Positions 7,850-15,233 of a DNA stretch of 34,773 nucleotides are shown piece after piece. Positions within the stretch are counted from its first letter, which is position 1; the number at the start of each line of letters is the position of its first letter. Under the pieces are notes generated by a model that saw only the letters and a program-made list of their open reading frames with translations, searched no databases and had not been told where the DNA came from. The translations under genes were made by a program, and so were the position numbers. This DNA is from CALLVY01 sp937899855 (GTDB taxonomy: Bacteria > Bacteroidota > Bacteroidia > Chitinophagales > Saprospiraceae). The DNA is taken from NCBI GenBank assembly GCA_039820405.1, contig JBCBQC010000069.1, forward strand, positions 1 through 34,773. The letters are read 5' to 3'.

Positions 7850-9347
7850 AAACTACGCGATTTATTCCTTTAACATTGTTGATAATCTCACTGGAAACGG
7901 TGGCCAAAAAATCTTGCGGTAAGCGACTCCACTCGGCGGTCATTCCGTCGGTAGAGCTCACCGCCCGTAGCACGGCCGTCTTTTCGTAGGTCCGTTCATC
8001 GCCCATCACCCCAACCGACTGAATCGGTAGCAAAACGGTGCCGGCTTGCCAGACCTGATCGTAAAGGTCGTATTTTTTGAGATTATTAATAAATATGGCA
8101 TCCGCTTCCTGTAAAAGGCTCACTTTATCGGGGGTGATATCCCCCAAGATGCGGATGCCCAAACCGGGGCCAGGAAAGGGGTGGCGCCCCAGGATATCCG
8201 CTGGAATATCCAGCTCCCGCCCCACCCGACGTACTTCATCCTTGAACAACATCCGCAGCGGTTCCACAATTTTTAACTTCAATATATCCGGCAAACCACC
8301 GACGTTGTGGTGCGATTTGATGGTAACGGAGGGGCCGTGGACCGAAACCGATTCGATGACATCGGGATAGATCGTTCCCTGGCCCAGAAAGGTAATGTCC
8401 TCGTATTCGGCGGCCGCTGCCTCAAATACTTCGATAAAAACGCGTCCGATGATCTTCCGTTTTTGCTCCGGGTCGCTCACTCCGGCCAGCTCGGTATAAA
8501 AGTGCTCCCGAGCGTCGATTCCCTTGATGTTGAGCCCCATCGTCTGGTAAGAAGCGAGTACCTGTTCGAATTCCCCTTTGCGCAGCAGTCCATTGTCGAC
8601 GAAAAAACAGTGCAGTCGATCGCCGATGGCGCGGTGAAGCAACTCGGCACCAACCGTCGAATCCACGCCGCCGGAAAGGGCCATCAGTACGCGATCCGAC
8701 CCGATTTGGTCGCGCAATTGCTCCACGGTTTCGGCTACGAAATGGGCGGGGGTCCAGTCGCCTTTGCAGCCGCAGATGTCGATCACAAAATTGCGGAGAA
8801 TCTGCCGACCGTGTAGGCTGTGGGTGACTTCGGGATGAAATTGAATGCCGTAAACGGGTTGACCAAAACCCCCATTCCGCGAGCGAAAGGCCGCCACGGG
8901 GATACTTTCGGTACCGGCCAGGACTTCAAATTCTCCGGGCAGCTTGGTGATCGTGTCGCCGTGTGACATCCAGACCTGAGAATCCGCCGGTACGGAGGCA
9001 AAGAAGGGATCCGGTGCCAGAATGGTACCCAGGCTGGCCTTGCCGTACTCCCGCTTTTCGGAAGCCTCGACCCGACCACCGTAAAAATCCGCCAGGTACT
9101 GGGCCCCGTAGCAAATGCCCAGCAGGGGGGCCCGCCCCATCAGGCGATCCAAATCCACCCGCAAGGCCCGTTCGTCGGTGACGGAAAAGGGGCTCCCCGA
9201 GAGGATGATGCCTTTGTAGGAGTCGTTGAGTTGGGGAATTTTATTGTAGGGAACAATTTCGCTGTAAACCTGTAATTCTCGGACCCGACGAGCAATCAAT
9301 TGCGTATATTGGGACCCAAAATCTAGAATGAGGATCTTATCGTTCAT
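7806..9347 (-). CDS. guaA: GMP synthase (glutamine-hydrolysing)
   Basis: A 513-residue enzyme converting XMP, glutamine and ATP to GMP, the last step of guanine nucleotide synthesis. The N-terminal class I glutamine amidotransferase domain (about 4-190) carries Cys79 (GICYGAQ), His171 and Glu173 (QFHPEVTHS). The ATP-pyrophosphatase domain has the P-loop SGGVDS at 225-230. The C-terminal dimerisation domain holds GRHPFPGPGLGIR (about 387-399) and ends KPPATIEWE, as in typical GuaA. The start was set at the ATG at 9345-9347 (MNDKILILDFGSQ), because family members begin there and a promoter box lies just upstream. A longer reading from 9380 would start inside the promoter. Confidence 0.97.
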   Translation of the reverse strand: MNDKILILDFGSQYTQLIARRVRELQVYSEIVPYNKIPQLNDSYKGIILSGSPFSVTDERALRVDLDRLMGRAPLLGICYGAQYLADFYGGRVEASEKREYGKASLGTILAPDPFFASVPADSQVWMSHGDTITKLPGEFEVLAGTESIPVAAFRSRNGGFGQPVYGIQFHPEVTHSLHGRQILRNFVIDICGCKGDWTPAHFVAETVEQLRDQIGSDRVLMALSGGVDSTVGAELLHRAIGDRLHCFFVDNGLLRKGEFEQVLASYQTMGLNIKGIDAREHFYTELAGVSDPEQKRKIIGRVFIEVFEAAAAEYEDITFLGQGTIYPDVIESVSVHGPSVTIKSHHNVGGLPDILKLKIVEPLRMLFKDEVRRVGRELDIPADILGRHPFPGPGLGIRILGDITPDKVSLLQEADAIFINNLKKYDLYDQVWQAGTVLLPIQSVGVMGDERTYEKTAVLRAVSSTDGMTAEWSRLPQDFLATVSSEIINNVKGINRVVYDISTKPPATIEWE

Positions 9348-9352
9348 GGCTG

Positions 9353-9381
9353 CAAAGATAGTATTTTTGCCGTGATGCAAA
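9353..9381 (-). promoter_or_regulatory. Bacteroidota-type promoter of guaA
   Basis: On the minus strand TTTG (9381-9378) is separated by 17 bp from TATCTTTG (9360-9353), matching the Bacteroidota consensus TTTG-N17-23-TAnnTTTG. Only five bases separate the -7 box from the guaA ATG. Transcription would therefore begin at or within a few bases of the start codon, giving a leaderless or nearly leaderless mRNA. Confidence 0.65.
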
Positions 9382-9424
9382 AGGTGTTTTACCGCCGGAA
9401 TCCGTTCCTCCCAAAATAAAAGAC

Positions 9425-10603
9425 GTGGCCCACTCTACTTTACTCCGACGTTTGTTATGGTCCGGTCAGTCCCGCTGGCAACTGTGGGGCGCCTTCCTCG
9501 GTGCCGCCGTCGGTTTGTTTTTGCTGCTCTTTTCCCTCCAGCTCTACCAGGACCTCCAGGAGGTCCTCCGAGGCACCGAAGCCGACGGCAAGGCCCTGGT
9601 CTTGATCAATAAAAAGGTCAGTTTGTTCAACACCCTGGGGATGAGTGCTACTTTTAGCGAAGCGGAAATCGAGACGATCCAATCCCAGGATTTTATCGAG
9701 GAGGTCGGACAATTCAGCAGCAACCGCTACCAACTCAGCGCCACCAGCCAACTGCTGGGCATCTACACCGAGCTGTTTTTCGAAGCCGTCCCGGATCGCT
9801 ACCTCGACCTCTCCGTCAACTGGGCGCCCGGCGATGCCGAGGTGCCCATCATCCTGAGTCGGGACTACCTGGCGCTGTACAACTTTGGCTTCGCTCCCAG
9901 TCGGGGGCTGCCCCAATTTACGGCCGGCACCATCCGGCGTGTTCCCTTCGAATTGCGGCTCAAAGGGCGGGGACGGGAGGCGCGTTTCGAGGCGCGCATC
10001 GTCGGTTTTAGCGATCGCATCAATTCGGTATTGGTCCCCCAAAGTTTCATGGATTGGAGCAATGCCCGCTACGGCGATAGCCCAGCGGAGGCTCCGGCTC
10101 GCCTCATCCTGGCCTGTACGGCGGCGGACGACCCAGCACTGGAGCGCTTTTTGGCCCAAAACAACTACGAACGCAGCGAGGGCAAATTGGTGGGAAAGTC
10201 CTTTCGTCGACTGGTGGGAAGTATCCTAGGAGTGGTCATGGGGCTGGGAATCCTGGTCCTCGTACTGTCCTCCCTCGTCGTACTGCTCCACTTCCGCCTC
10301 GTCATCAGCCAATCCGCAGCCGATTTGAAACGACTACTCGAAATGGGCTACCGCCCTCGAACCCTCAAAAGTTTGTTGCAAGGCGCTCTATTGCGCTTTT
10401 ACGGGGGGGTGAGTGCCGTGGCGGCCCTCCTACTCGTCCTGGCCGAAAGCGCCCTGGCGAGCCGTCTGAGCGCCATGGGTTATCCCCTGGACTTTGGCAT
10501 TCACTGGACGGTAATCCTGAGTGCTCTCGTACTCATTCTAGCCCTACTGGTCGCCCCCTGGCAAAACATCCAGCAGCGGATCGATCAACTTTTTACTGCT
10601 TGA
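9425..10603 (+). CDS. FtsX-like ABC transporter permease
   Basis: A 392-residue inner-membrane protein with FtsX/MacB-type topology: one transmembrane helix at about 20-40, a large periplasmic domain (about 42-260), and three C-terminal helices (about 262-288, 322-345, 360-382). The last part (SQSAADLKRLLEMGYRPRTL between helices 2 and 3) matches the cytoplasmic coupling loop of the FtsX domain. Such permeases work with a LolD/FtsE-like ATPase in lipoprotein or substrate extrusion, but no ATPase gene is nearby. It starts with GTG at 9425, 77 bp from the divergent guaA start. Its last 11 bp overlap, tail to tail, the end of the T9SS gene on the other strand. Confidence 0.75.
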   Translation: MAHSTLLRRLLWSGQSRWQLWGAFLGAAVGLFLLLFSLQLYQDLQEVLRGTEADGKALVLINKKVSLFNTLGMSATFSEAEIETIQSQDFIEEVGQFSSNRYQLSATSQLLGIYTELFFEAVPDRYLDLSVNWAPGDAEVPIILSRDYLALYNFGFAPSRGLPQFTAGTIRRVPFELRLKGRGREARFEARIVGFSDRINSVLVPQSFMDWSNARYGDSPAEAPARLILACTAADDPALERFLAQNNYERSEGKLVGKSFRRLVGSILGVVMGLGILVLVLSSLVVLLHFRLVISQSAADLKRLLEMGYRPRTLKSLLQGALLRFYGGVSAVAALLLVLAESALASRLSAMGYPLDFGIHWTVILSALVLILALLVAPWQNIQQRIDQLFTA

Positions 10604-11639
10604 GAATTTCTTTGGTGAGAACCTGCCCGTTGGGACCAATCAGGCCAACAAAATAGAGGCCGAGTGGATAATCGAGCAGTGAAAATTCGGCCTCGATCAA
10701 ACCAGAAGTGGCCGCTACAATCTGTTGCTCTAAGATCTGACCAATGGCATTGTAAAGGATCACCTGGATGTCTTCCCCCGCCGGGCCCAGCGCCTGTACA
10801 AAAACGCGGTCGAATGTGGGGTTGGGAAAAATACCGGTCGAGAGTAGACCACTGACCTCTTCGGTGGGTAAGGTAGAACCCGATTCCCCCACAAAATCAA
10901 CGGTACACAAATCCGCATTTACCCGGTACCGCCAGTGGTGACTGTCTGCACAGTTGCGTTTGTCCTCATCACAATTCCAACTGAAGTGAAAGGTATATTC
11001 GATACTGTCGTCGAATTCACGATAGCTAATGTCCCGACTGGGATCGGTCGATAGATCACCCGGGACCGCAGCAAAAATCCCCCTCACCCGGGCCAATTCC
11101 ACCAACAGTGGCGAAACATTGATGCCCCGTCTGGAGCGCATGGGTACCCAGGTTTGCTCCCGGGAGCTGTTGGCCGTCACCCAAAACTGGCGATCCAGCG
11201 CTTCCAGATCGTAGGATTGTATCAATTTTTCGAAGGCGAGACTCAAATAGGTACTATCGGTCGCAAAATTATTGATGCCGTTGATGGAGAGTCCCTGAGC
11301 AAGAAATTTGTCGGCTAGAATTTTAAAATTACGAGTCGGATACTGTTTGGTACTGCGAATGGCAAAGCGCTCAAAGATGTCTTCCCAATGCGGCAAGCTC
11401 GGATCACCGTAGATGGCCAGGAGTCCATCCCGGATGTTTTGGAGTTCGGTACGGGGCAGGTCGATGGACTTGTACTGTCCGTCTTCCTGTTCGAGAGAGA
11501 GTTGGCGCAGCAGCAATTGCTCGGCCTCCAGTTCGAATAGCTGTTGGATCGAGTCGGATACGGCAAATTCACATTTCCACTGGCCCCAGGCGATGACTTG
11601 GGTAGTACCGAGCAAAAAGATCAAGAGGAGCTTTCTCAT
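10593..11639 (-). CDS. T9SS-secreted protein of the sigma/anti-sigma operon
   Basis: A 348-residue protein with a signal peptide (about 1-19, ending AWG-Q), a unique middle region (about 20-260) that I cannot assign to a family, and a type A T9SS sorting domain (about 270-348: IFPNPTFDRVFV ... GLYFVGLIG ... LTKEILKQ). The middle region contains four cysteines within FSWNCDEDKRNCADSHHW and VNADLCTVDF, which could form disulfides outside the cell. Its ATG overlaps the stop of the barrel gene (ATGA), so it is translated with the sigma factor and anti-sigma-like protein. I infer that it is a surface partner or ligand of that system; direct evidence is only the gene arrangement. Confidence 0.8.
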   Translation of the reverse strand: MRKLLLIFLLGTTQVIAWGQWKCEFAVSDSIQQLFELEAEQLLLRQLSLEQEDGQYKSIDLPRTELQNIRDGLLAIYGDPSLPHWEDIFERFAIRSTKQYPTRNFKILADKFLAQGLSINGINNFATDSTYLSLAFEKLIQSYDLEALDRQFWVTANSSREQTWVPMRSRRGINVSPLLVELARVRGIFAAVPGDLSTDPSRDISYREFDDSIEYTFHFSWNCDEDKRNCADSHHWRYRVNADLCTVDFVGESGSTLPTEEVSGLLSTGIFPNPTFDRVFVQALGPAGEDIQVILYNAIGQILEQQIVAATSGLIEAEFSLLDYPLGLYFVGLIGPNGQVLTKEILKQ

Positions 11640-13117
11640 AAACCACGGTGATTTGAGAGGTTATAGTTGAGCCCCAGGCGGAAATACCGATTGTAATGTC
11701 CCTGGGAGAATCCCAACTGTTCGTTGATGGTGATGTCGCGAAAACCGTGGTGGTAATCAAGATGTACCCCCCACTTTTGGTTGACCTGTAGGTTGACCCC
11801 AATCTGGGCGGCTAGGTCGAAACGTCGGGAGCGGTCGAGGACAAAGCTCTGGGTACGCGCGAGCAGCTCGGGATCACTAACCGCCGCTGCTGCCGCGGGA
11901 CTTTGGCTGAGATCGTCTACCGTGATGGCGTCCTCGTTCGAGTGGTTGGTAAAAAGCCCCGTCAATAGCACCGCCGTGCTGAGTCCCGTATTGATCGACA
12001 GCTTGTCGGTTACTTTGAGGGAAGTGGCCAGGGGGAGCACCAAATAATCCAGATTCGGCATGGAGGCATTGCGGAAGATATAGTCGCTCAGGTTGATGGC
12101 GGAGGCTTCGTTAAAGCCCCGCAAATCGGTTTGTTCGGTCGTACCGGCGGCGTATTCTTCCCCCACGAAGTTGGTCGCCGAAACCCGACCCTGGGGACCC
12201 AGGTTGGCCGAGCGCTCCAGATGGTGCCAGCTCAGACCGCCTTGCAAAGCCAGGCGGCGAGTGAGGCGGCGGCGAACTACTACCCCTGCCCCCCAGTTGC
12301 GGAAGGCGGGGGTTTCCTTTTCAAACAAGGTGCTAACGGCTATTTTCCACTGCCATTTTGCGATTGGGACCGCTGGTTGAAACGGTGTAGATAAATTGCG
12401 AATAGCCTCCGGTAATGGATCAATGGAGGTCAACAAAGTAGTTGCGGTGGTAGTTTCCTCTGGGCTTTCCGAGAGGAGCTTGGCCTCCCGCTGAAGCGGA
12501 GAAGGCTCCGCCGGGGGGCGGTCTCCGGCCAGGTCCTTTGGGTCGGAGCTGGCCGGGGAGGCGGAAGGGGAATGAGCCGCCGAGTGTGCGGAGGAGGCCT
12601 CGTCGGACGCGGGAGCTGCAGCATGGGTCAGCCGGTCCGGGCGGCTGCCGAGGGCCCGGGCGCGCCGGGGTCGGGTGCTGCGGGAGGGGCGGCTGGTATT
12701 CGGTGAAGCGGCCGCAGTAGCGGATTGGGGAGGAATCAGCTGATCGGAGAGGCGGGCGCTTTGTGGGTCAGTATCGGGTGACGGGCTGGAGTGTGGGGTC
12801 GTTTTCGTTTGGGGGGCGGGGGTGGCAGTGGCGGAGTGGGTGGCCTCGGTCGGAATGCTGGGGGTGGCGGCGATGGCTTCTTCGGTACCGACTGGGGGCA
12901 AGGTGGTACTGGGGGCCCGGAGGTACCAAGCACCCAAAGACAGGCCAATCATGCCAATGGCAAAGGTCAACCAAAGCAACAGTAGTCGACGGCGCCGCTT
13001 GCGTTCGGGAGTCGTTCCCAGGGGCAGCTCGCGATCCAGCATCGACTGCATCGCTTGCCATGCCTCATCGACAAACTGGTCGTCGATGTCCGGCCTATTT
13101 TTTTCGTTACCCTGCAT
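11636..13117 (-). CDS. Dual-membrane-spanning anti-sigma-like protein with C-terminal beta-barrel
   Basis: A 493-residue protein with three parts. Residues 1-44 are a short, charged cytoplasmic segment (DDQFVDEAWQAMQSML) ending in a basic stop-transfer run. One transmembrane helix lies at about 45-66. Residues 67-245 are an extended Pro/Ser/Thr/Ala-rich linker, long enough to cross the periplasm. Residues about 255-493 show alternating hydrophobic/aromatic strands (WQWKIAVSTLFE, ALQGGLSWHHLE, HLDYHHGFRDI, NRYFRLGLNYNL), typical of an outer-membrane beta-barrel. It overlaps the upstream ECF sigma gene by 11 bp and the downstream T9SS gene by 4 bp. The layout matches the dual membrane-spanning anti-sigma factors (Dma) described in Bacteroides thetaiotaomicron. 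Sigma-factor binding by residues 1-44 is inferred. The linker DNA (about 12380-12920) is notably G+C-rich. Confidence 0.75.
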   Translation of the reverse strand: MQGNEKNRPDIDDQFVDEAWQAMQSMLDRELPLGTTPERKRRRRLLLLWLTFAIGMIGLSLGAWYLRAPSTTLPPVGTEEAIAATPSIPTEATHSATATPAPQTKTTPHSSPSPDTDPQSARLSDQLIPPQSATAAASPNTSRPSRSTRPRRARALGSRPDRLTHAAAPASDEASSAHSAAHSPSASPASSDPKDLAGDRPPAEPSPLQREAKLLSESPEETTTATTLLTSIDPLPEAIRNLSTPFQPAVPIAKWQWKIAVSTLFEKETPAFRNWGAGVVVRRRLTRRLALQGGLSWHHLERSANLGPQGRVSATNFVGEEYAAGTTEQTDLRGFNEASAINLSDYIFRNASMPNLDYLVLPLATSLKVTDKLSINTGLSTAVLLTGLFTNHSNEDAITVDDLSQSPAAAAAVSDPELLARTQSFVLDRSRRFDLAAQIGVNLQVNQKWGVHLDYHHGFRDITINEQLGFSQGHYNRYFRLGLNYNLSNHRGL

Positions 13118-13667
13118 AAAGCGGTAGGTTATTACTTTGTTGAATCAATTCTTTTAATTTCTTGCGGGCTGCGCTGAGGTGCCATTTGGACGTACCAATG
13201 CTGATGTCAATCTGTTTGGCAATTTCTACGTGGGTGTAGCCCTCGATGGCGTACATTCGGAAGACCTGCTGAGTGGCGGGCGGCAATAAGGCCACCAGCT
13301 TCATGATGTCTTCGGTGTAAACCCGACTGAGCGCTTCCGGTCGCTGGATGCTTTCGTAATCTTCGAACACCAGAAACTGCAGGTAGCGCGAGTTTTGTTT
13401 GAAGTAATCGGACAGGCTGTGGTAAACCAGCTTGCGAATCCATCCTTCAAAAGATCCCTTGAAAGCGTAGGTATGCAACTTGGTGTAAACCCTTAGGAAA
13501 CCGTTGTTGACGATTTCCATGGCCTTATCCCGGTCGTTGGTATACCGCAGACACATCTGCATCATGGTTGGGAAATACTTGCGAAAGAGCATTTCCTGGC
13601 TGTAACGGTCATTGTTCAGACAGCCCTGGATTAGCTCTTCATCAGTATATTTCCGTGGTATACTCAT
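13107..13667 (-). CDS. ECF-type RNA polymerase sigma factor
   Basis: A 186-residue sigma-70 family protein with only regions 2 and 4, as in extracytoplasmic-function sigma factors. Region 2 spans about 8-85 (DEELIQGCLNND ... LFRKYF ... FKGSFEGWIRKLVYHSLSDYFK). Region 4 spans about 122-172 (LPPATQQVFRMYAIEGYTHVEIAKQIDISIGTSKWHLSAARKKLKELI), with its helix-turn-helix. The start was placed at the ATG at 13665-13667 (MSIPRKYTDEEL); an alternative TTG eight codons upstream is less likely. A weak GGAG lies 3 nt before the ATG. It heads an operon with the anti-sigma-like barrel and a T9SS cargo, so the barrel protein probably holds it inactive. SigP, which regulates T9SS genes in Porphyromonas, is a plausible relative but was not compared. 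Confidence 0.88.
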   Translation of the reverse strand: MSIPRKYTDEELIQGCLNNDRYSQEMLFRKYFPTMMQMCLRYTNDRDKAMEIVNNGFLRVYTKLHTYAFKGSFEGWIRKLVYHSLSDYFKQNSRYLQFLVFEDYESIQRPEALSRVYTEDIMKLVALLPPATQQVFRMYAIEGYTHVEIAKQIDISIGTSKWHLSAARKKLKELIQQSNNLPLYAG

Positions 13668-13952
13668 AAACTCCACACAAAAGGATATCAAGAAATTAGT
13701 TGCTTGCTTCTAAGATAGGTAAAAAACCAGCGCTCCACCGGTCCTCCCCCCGAATTTCCGAAAATAACGGTCGGGCAAATCACCAGGGTCCGTCATTTTT
13801 CGAAAATTGTCGTGTTTTAGCAGACTACTTTACGTTTATTTGTTATCAGTGCTTTTTTTCCCAAAACTACGGATCAGGGCAGTGCCCCTGGGCAGCTTTA
13901 TGAGGATAGACCGGTCGTTCGACCAAAAGGGTTGGGTCGGAAAATAAAAAAA

Positions 13953-14684
13953 ATGCTACCTAGCCATTATCTTGGCGCCTCAAATACCACCGCCGCGATG
14001 CAAGTCAAGAAAATTCAGGAAGCCATTCGGGCTTATCGCCAACACCTAGAGCGGGAACGTTTTTTCCGCAACCGCTACAAATGGGAGATGCTACGGGGCT
14101 TCCAGAGGCACTGGGACCTCGAATCGCCAAATCTGGCGCAGATGTACGACCGCAGCCTGCAAAGTAGCCATACCCGGCGCTGGTGGAAGGGAGAAAATTA
14201 CCAGCCCAAAGCCATGATGATTCAATTCATGGAACAATCCCCCGACTTCGCTCGCCGCGCGTTCCAAGACCTTTACAACGAAGACAAGGACCTCGAGGGT
14301 CGAATCTCACGCTTTCAGTTTTCCTGCGACGTACTGCTCGAAGAATACAAAAAGGCCCACCCCCTGCGGATCGACAACAACCACTTTCACTCCGATAACG
14401 CGATGATCTCCCTTTATCTGGGCCTGCGTTATCCCCAGCAATACACCGTCATCTTTTACGAAGATTTCCGCGCCTTTCTCCAAAAGATTGGTACCCGGCA
14501 GCTGCCGCAGGTCTACGAATACGAGCGCTGCTTCAAGATCTGCCGGGCCCTGCACAACTTCGTCAAAAAGGACGAGGCACTCCTCGCCCTTCACCACTCC
14601 AAACTCGAGCTCGAACGGGATTATTTGGCCGACAGCCTGTGGTTGATTCAGGATTTTTACGAGTGGGGCGCCAAAAATTTATAA
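13953..14684 (+). CDS. Stand-alone McrB-type N-terminal domain protein
   Basis: A 243-residue helical protein without signal peptide or membrane segment. From memory, its sequence follows the N-terminal domain found in Bacteroidota McrB-like AAA+ ATPases: a YKWEMLRGFQRHWDLE block (about 42-57), MMIQFMEQSPDFARRAFQDLYNEDKDLEGRI (about 88-118), HSDNAMISLYLGLRYPQQYTVIFYEDF (about 146-172), and a terminal LIQDFYEW. In those proteins an AAA+ GTPase domain follows, but here translation stops right after the domain and no ATPase or McrC gene follows. It could be an orphan recognition module or the remnant of a restriction system. The ATG at 13953 was chosen; a TTG at 13932 and an ATG at 13998 are alternatives. 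The upstream 285 bp hold no other gene. Confidence 0.6.
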   Translation: MLPSHYLGASNTTAAMQVKKIQEAIRAYRQHLERERFFRNRYKWEMLRGFQRHWDLESPNLAQMYDRSLQSSHTRRWWKGENYQPKAMMIQFMEQSPDFARRAFQDLYNEDKDLEGRISRFQFSCDVLLEEYKKAHPLRIDNNHFHSDNAMISLYLGLRYPQQYTVIFYEDFRAFLQKIGTRQLPQVYEYERCFKICRALHNFVKKDEALLALHHSKLELERDYLADSLWLIQDFYEWGAKNL

Positions 14685-14784
14685 ATTTCATGGTTTCGGT
14701 TTAAACCTTGGTTGCCAAACCCAGTCGAAGAAGCACCAACTCAAAAAAACACCCCGCTATCATTAACCGAAAAAATTTCATTTC

Positions 14785-15222
14785 ATGAACACACGTGCTG
14801 CTTTTTCCATCACCAGTCTTTTGTGCGCCGCCTTCCTCCTGCTCAACACCAACCTCTTCGCCTCCAGCATGCCCAGCTCCACCGCAGTAGTGGGACCCGG
14901 CCAGTGGCAAAAACTCGGACAACGCCGGGTCAATTACGGCCTCGACCGCGATGAGATTTTCATCACCGGACGGGAAGGAAGTTTTTCCAAGGTCAAACTC
15001 ATGGTGAAAAGATCTGGGATCAACATGCACCGGATGATCGTCCACTTTGCCAACGGCAGTCAGCAAAAGATTGAATTGCGGCAAAACATTTCCGCAGGTT
15101 CCGCCACCCGTACGATCGACATCAACGGCCGCCGCCGGGTCATCAAGAAAGTCGTCTTTGTGTACGATACCAAGAATTTCCGGTCCCGCAAAGCCGTCGT
15201 CGAACTCTGGGGGCGTCGCTAG
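14785..15222 (+). CDS. Small secreted protein, DUF2541 family
   Basis: A 145-residue protein with a signal peptide (about 1-26, ending LFAS). It has a beta-rich body from WQKLGQRRVNYGLDRDEI (about 41-58) to a C-terminal KAVVELWGRR. Conserved-looking stretches are KVKLMVKRSGINMHRM, a FANGS turn and a TRTIDINGRRRVIKKVVFVYDT strand pair, which fit DUF2541 (E. coli YaaI-like) as I recall it. It is strongly basic. It follows the McrB-domain gene by 100 bp and converges on the deoxyribosyltransferase-like gene, 11 bp away. The function of the family is unknown to me. Confidence 0.7.
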   Translation: MNTRAAFSITSLLCAAFLLLNTNLFASSMPSSTAVVGPGQWQKLGQRRVNYGLDRDEIFITGREGSFSKVKLMVKRSGINMHRMIVHFANGSQQKIELRQNISAGSATRTIDINGRRRVIKKVVFVYDTKNFRSRKAVVELWGRR

Positions 15223-15233
15223 GTCTTGCTCCC

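Noticed and set aside
12430..13119. Several open frames on both strands in the GC-rich linker region
   Set aside because: High G+C removes stop codons by chance; products are Pro/Arg/Gly-rich and the sense frame continues the barrel protein.
13700..13903. 67-codon plus-strand frame between the sigma gene and the McrB-domain gene
   Set aside because: No family resemblance, poor start context and unlikely composition; treated as intergenic.
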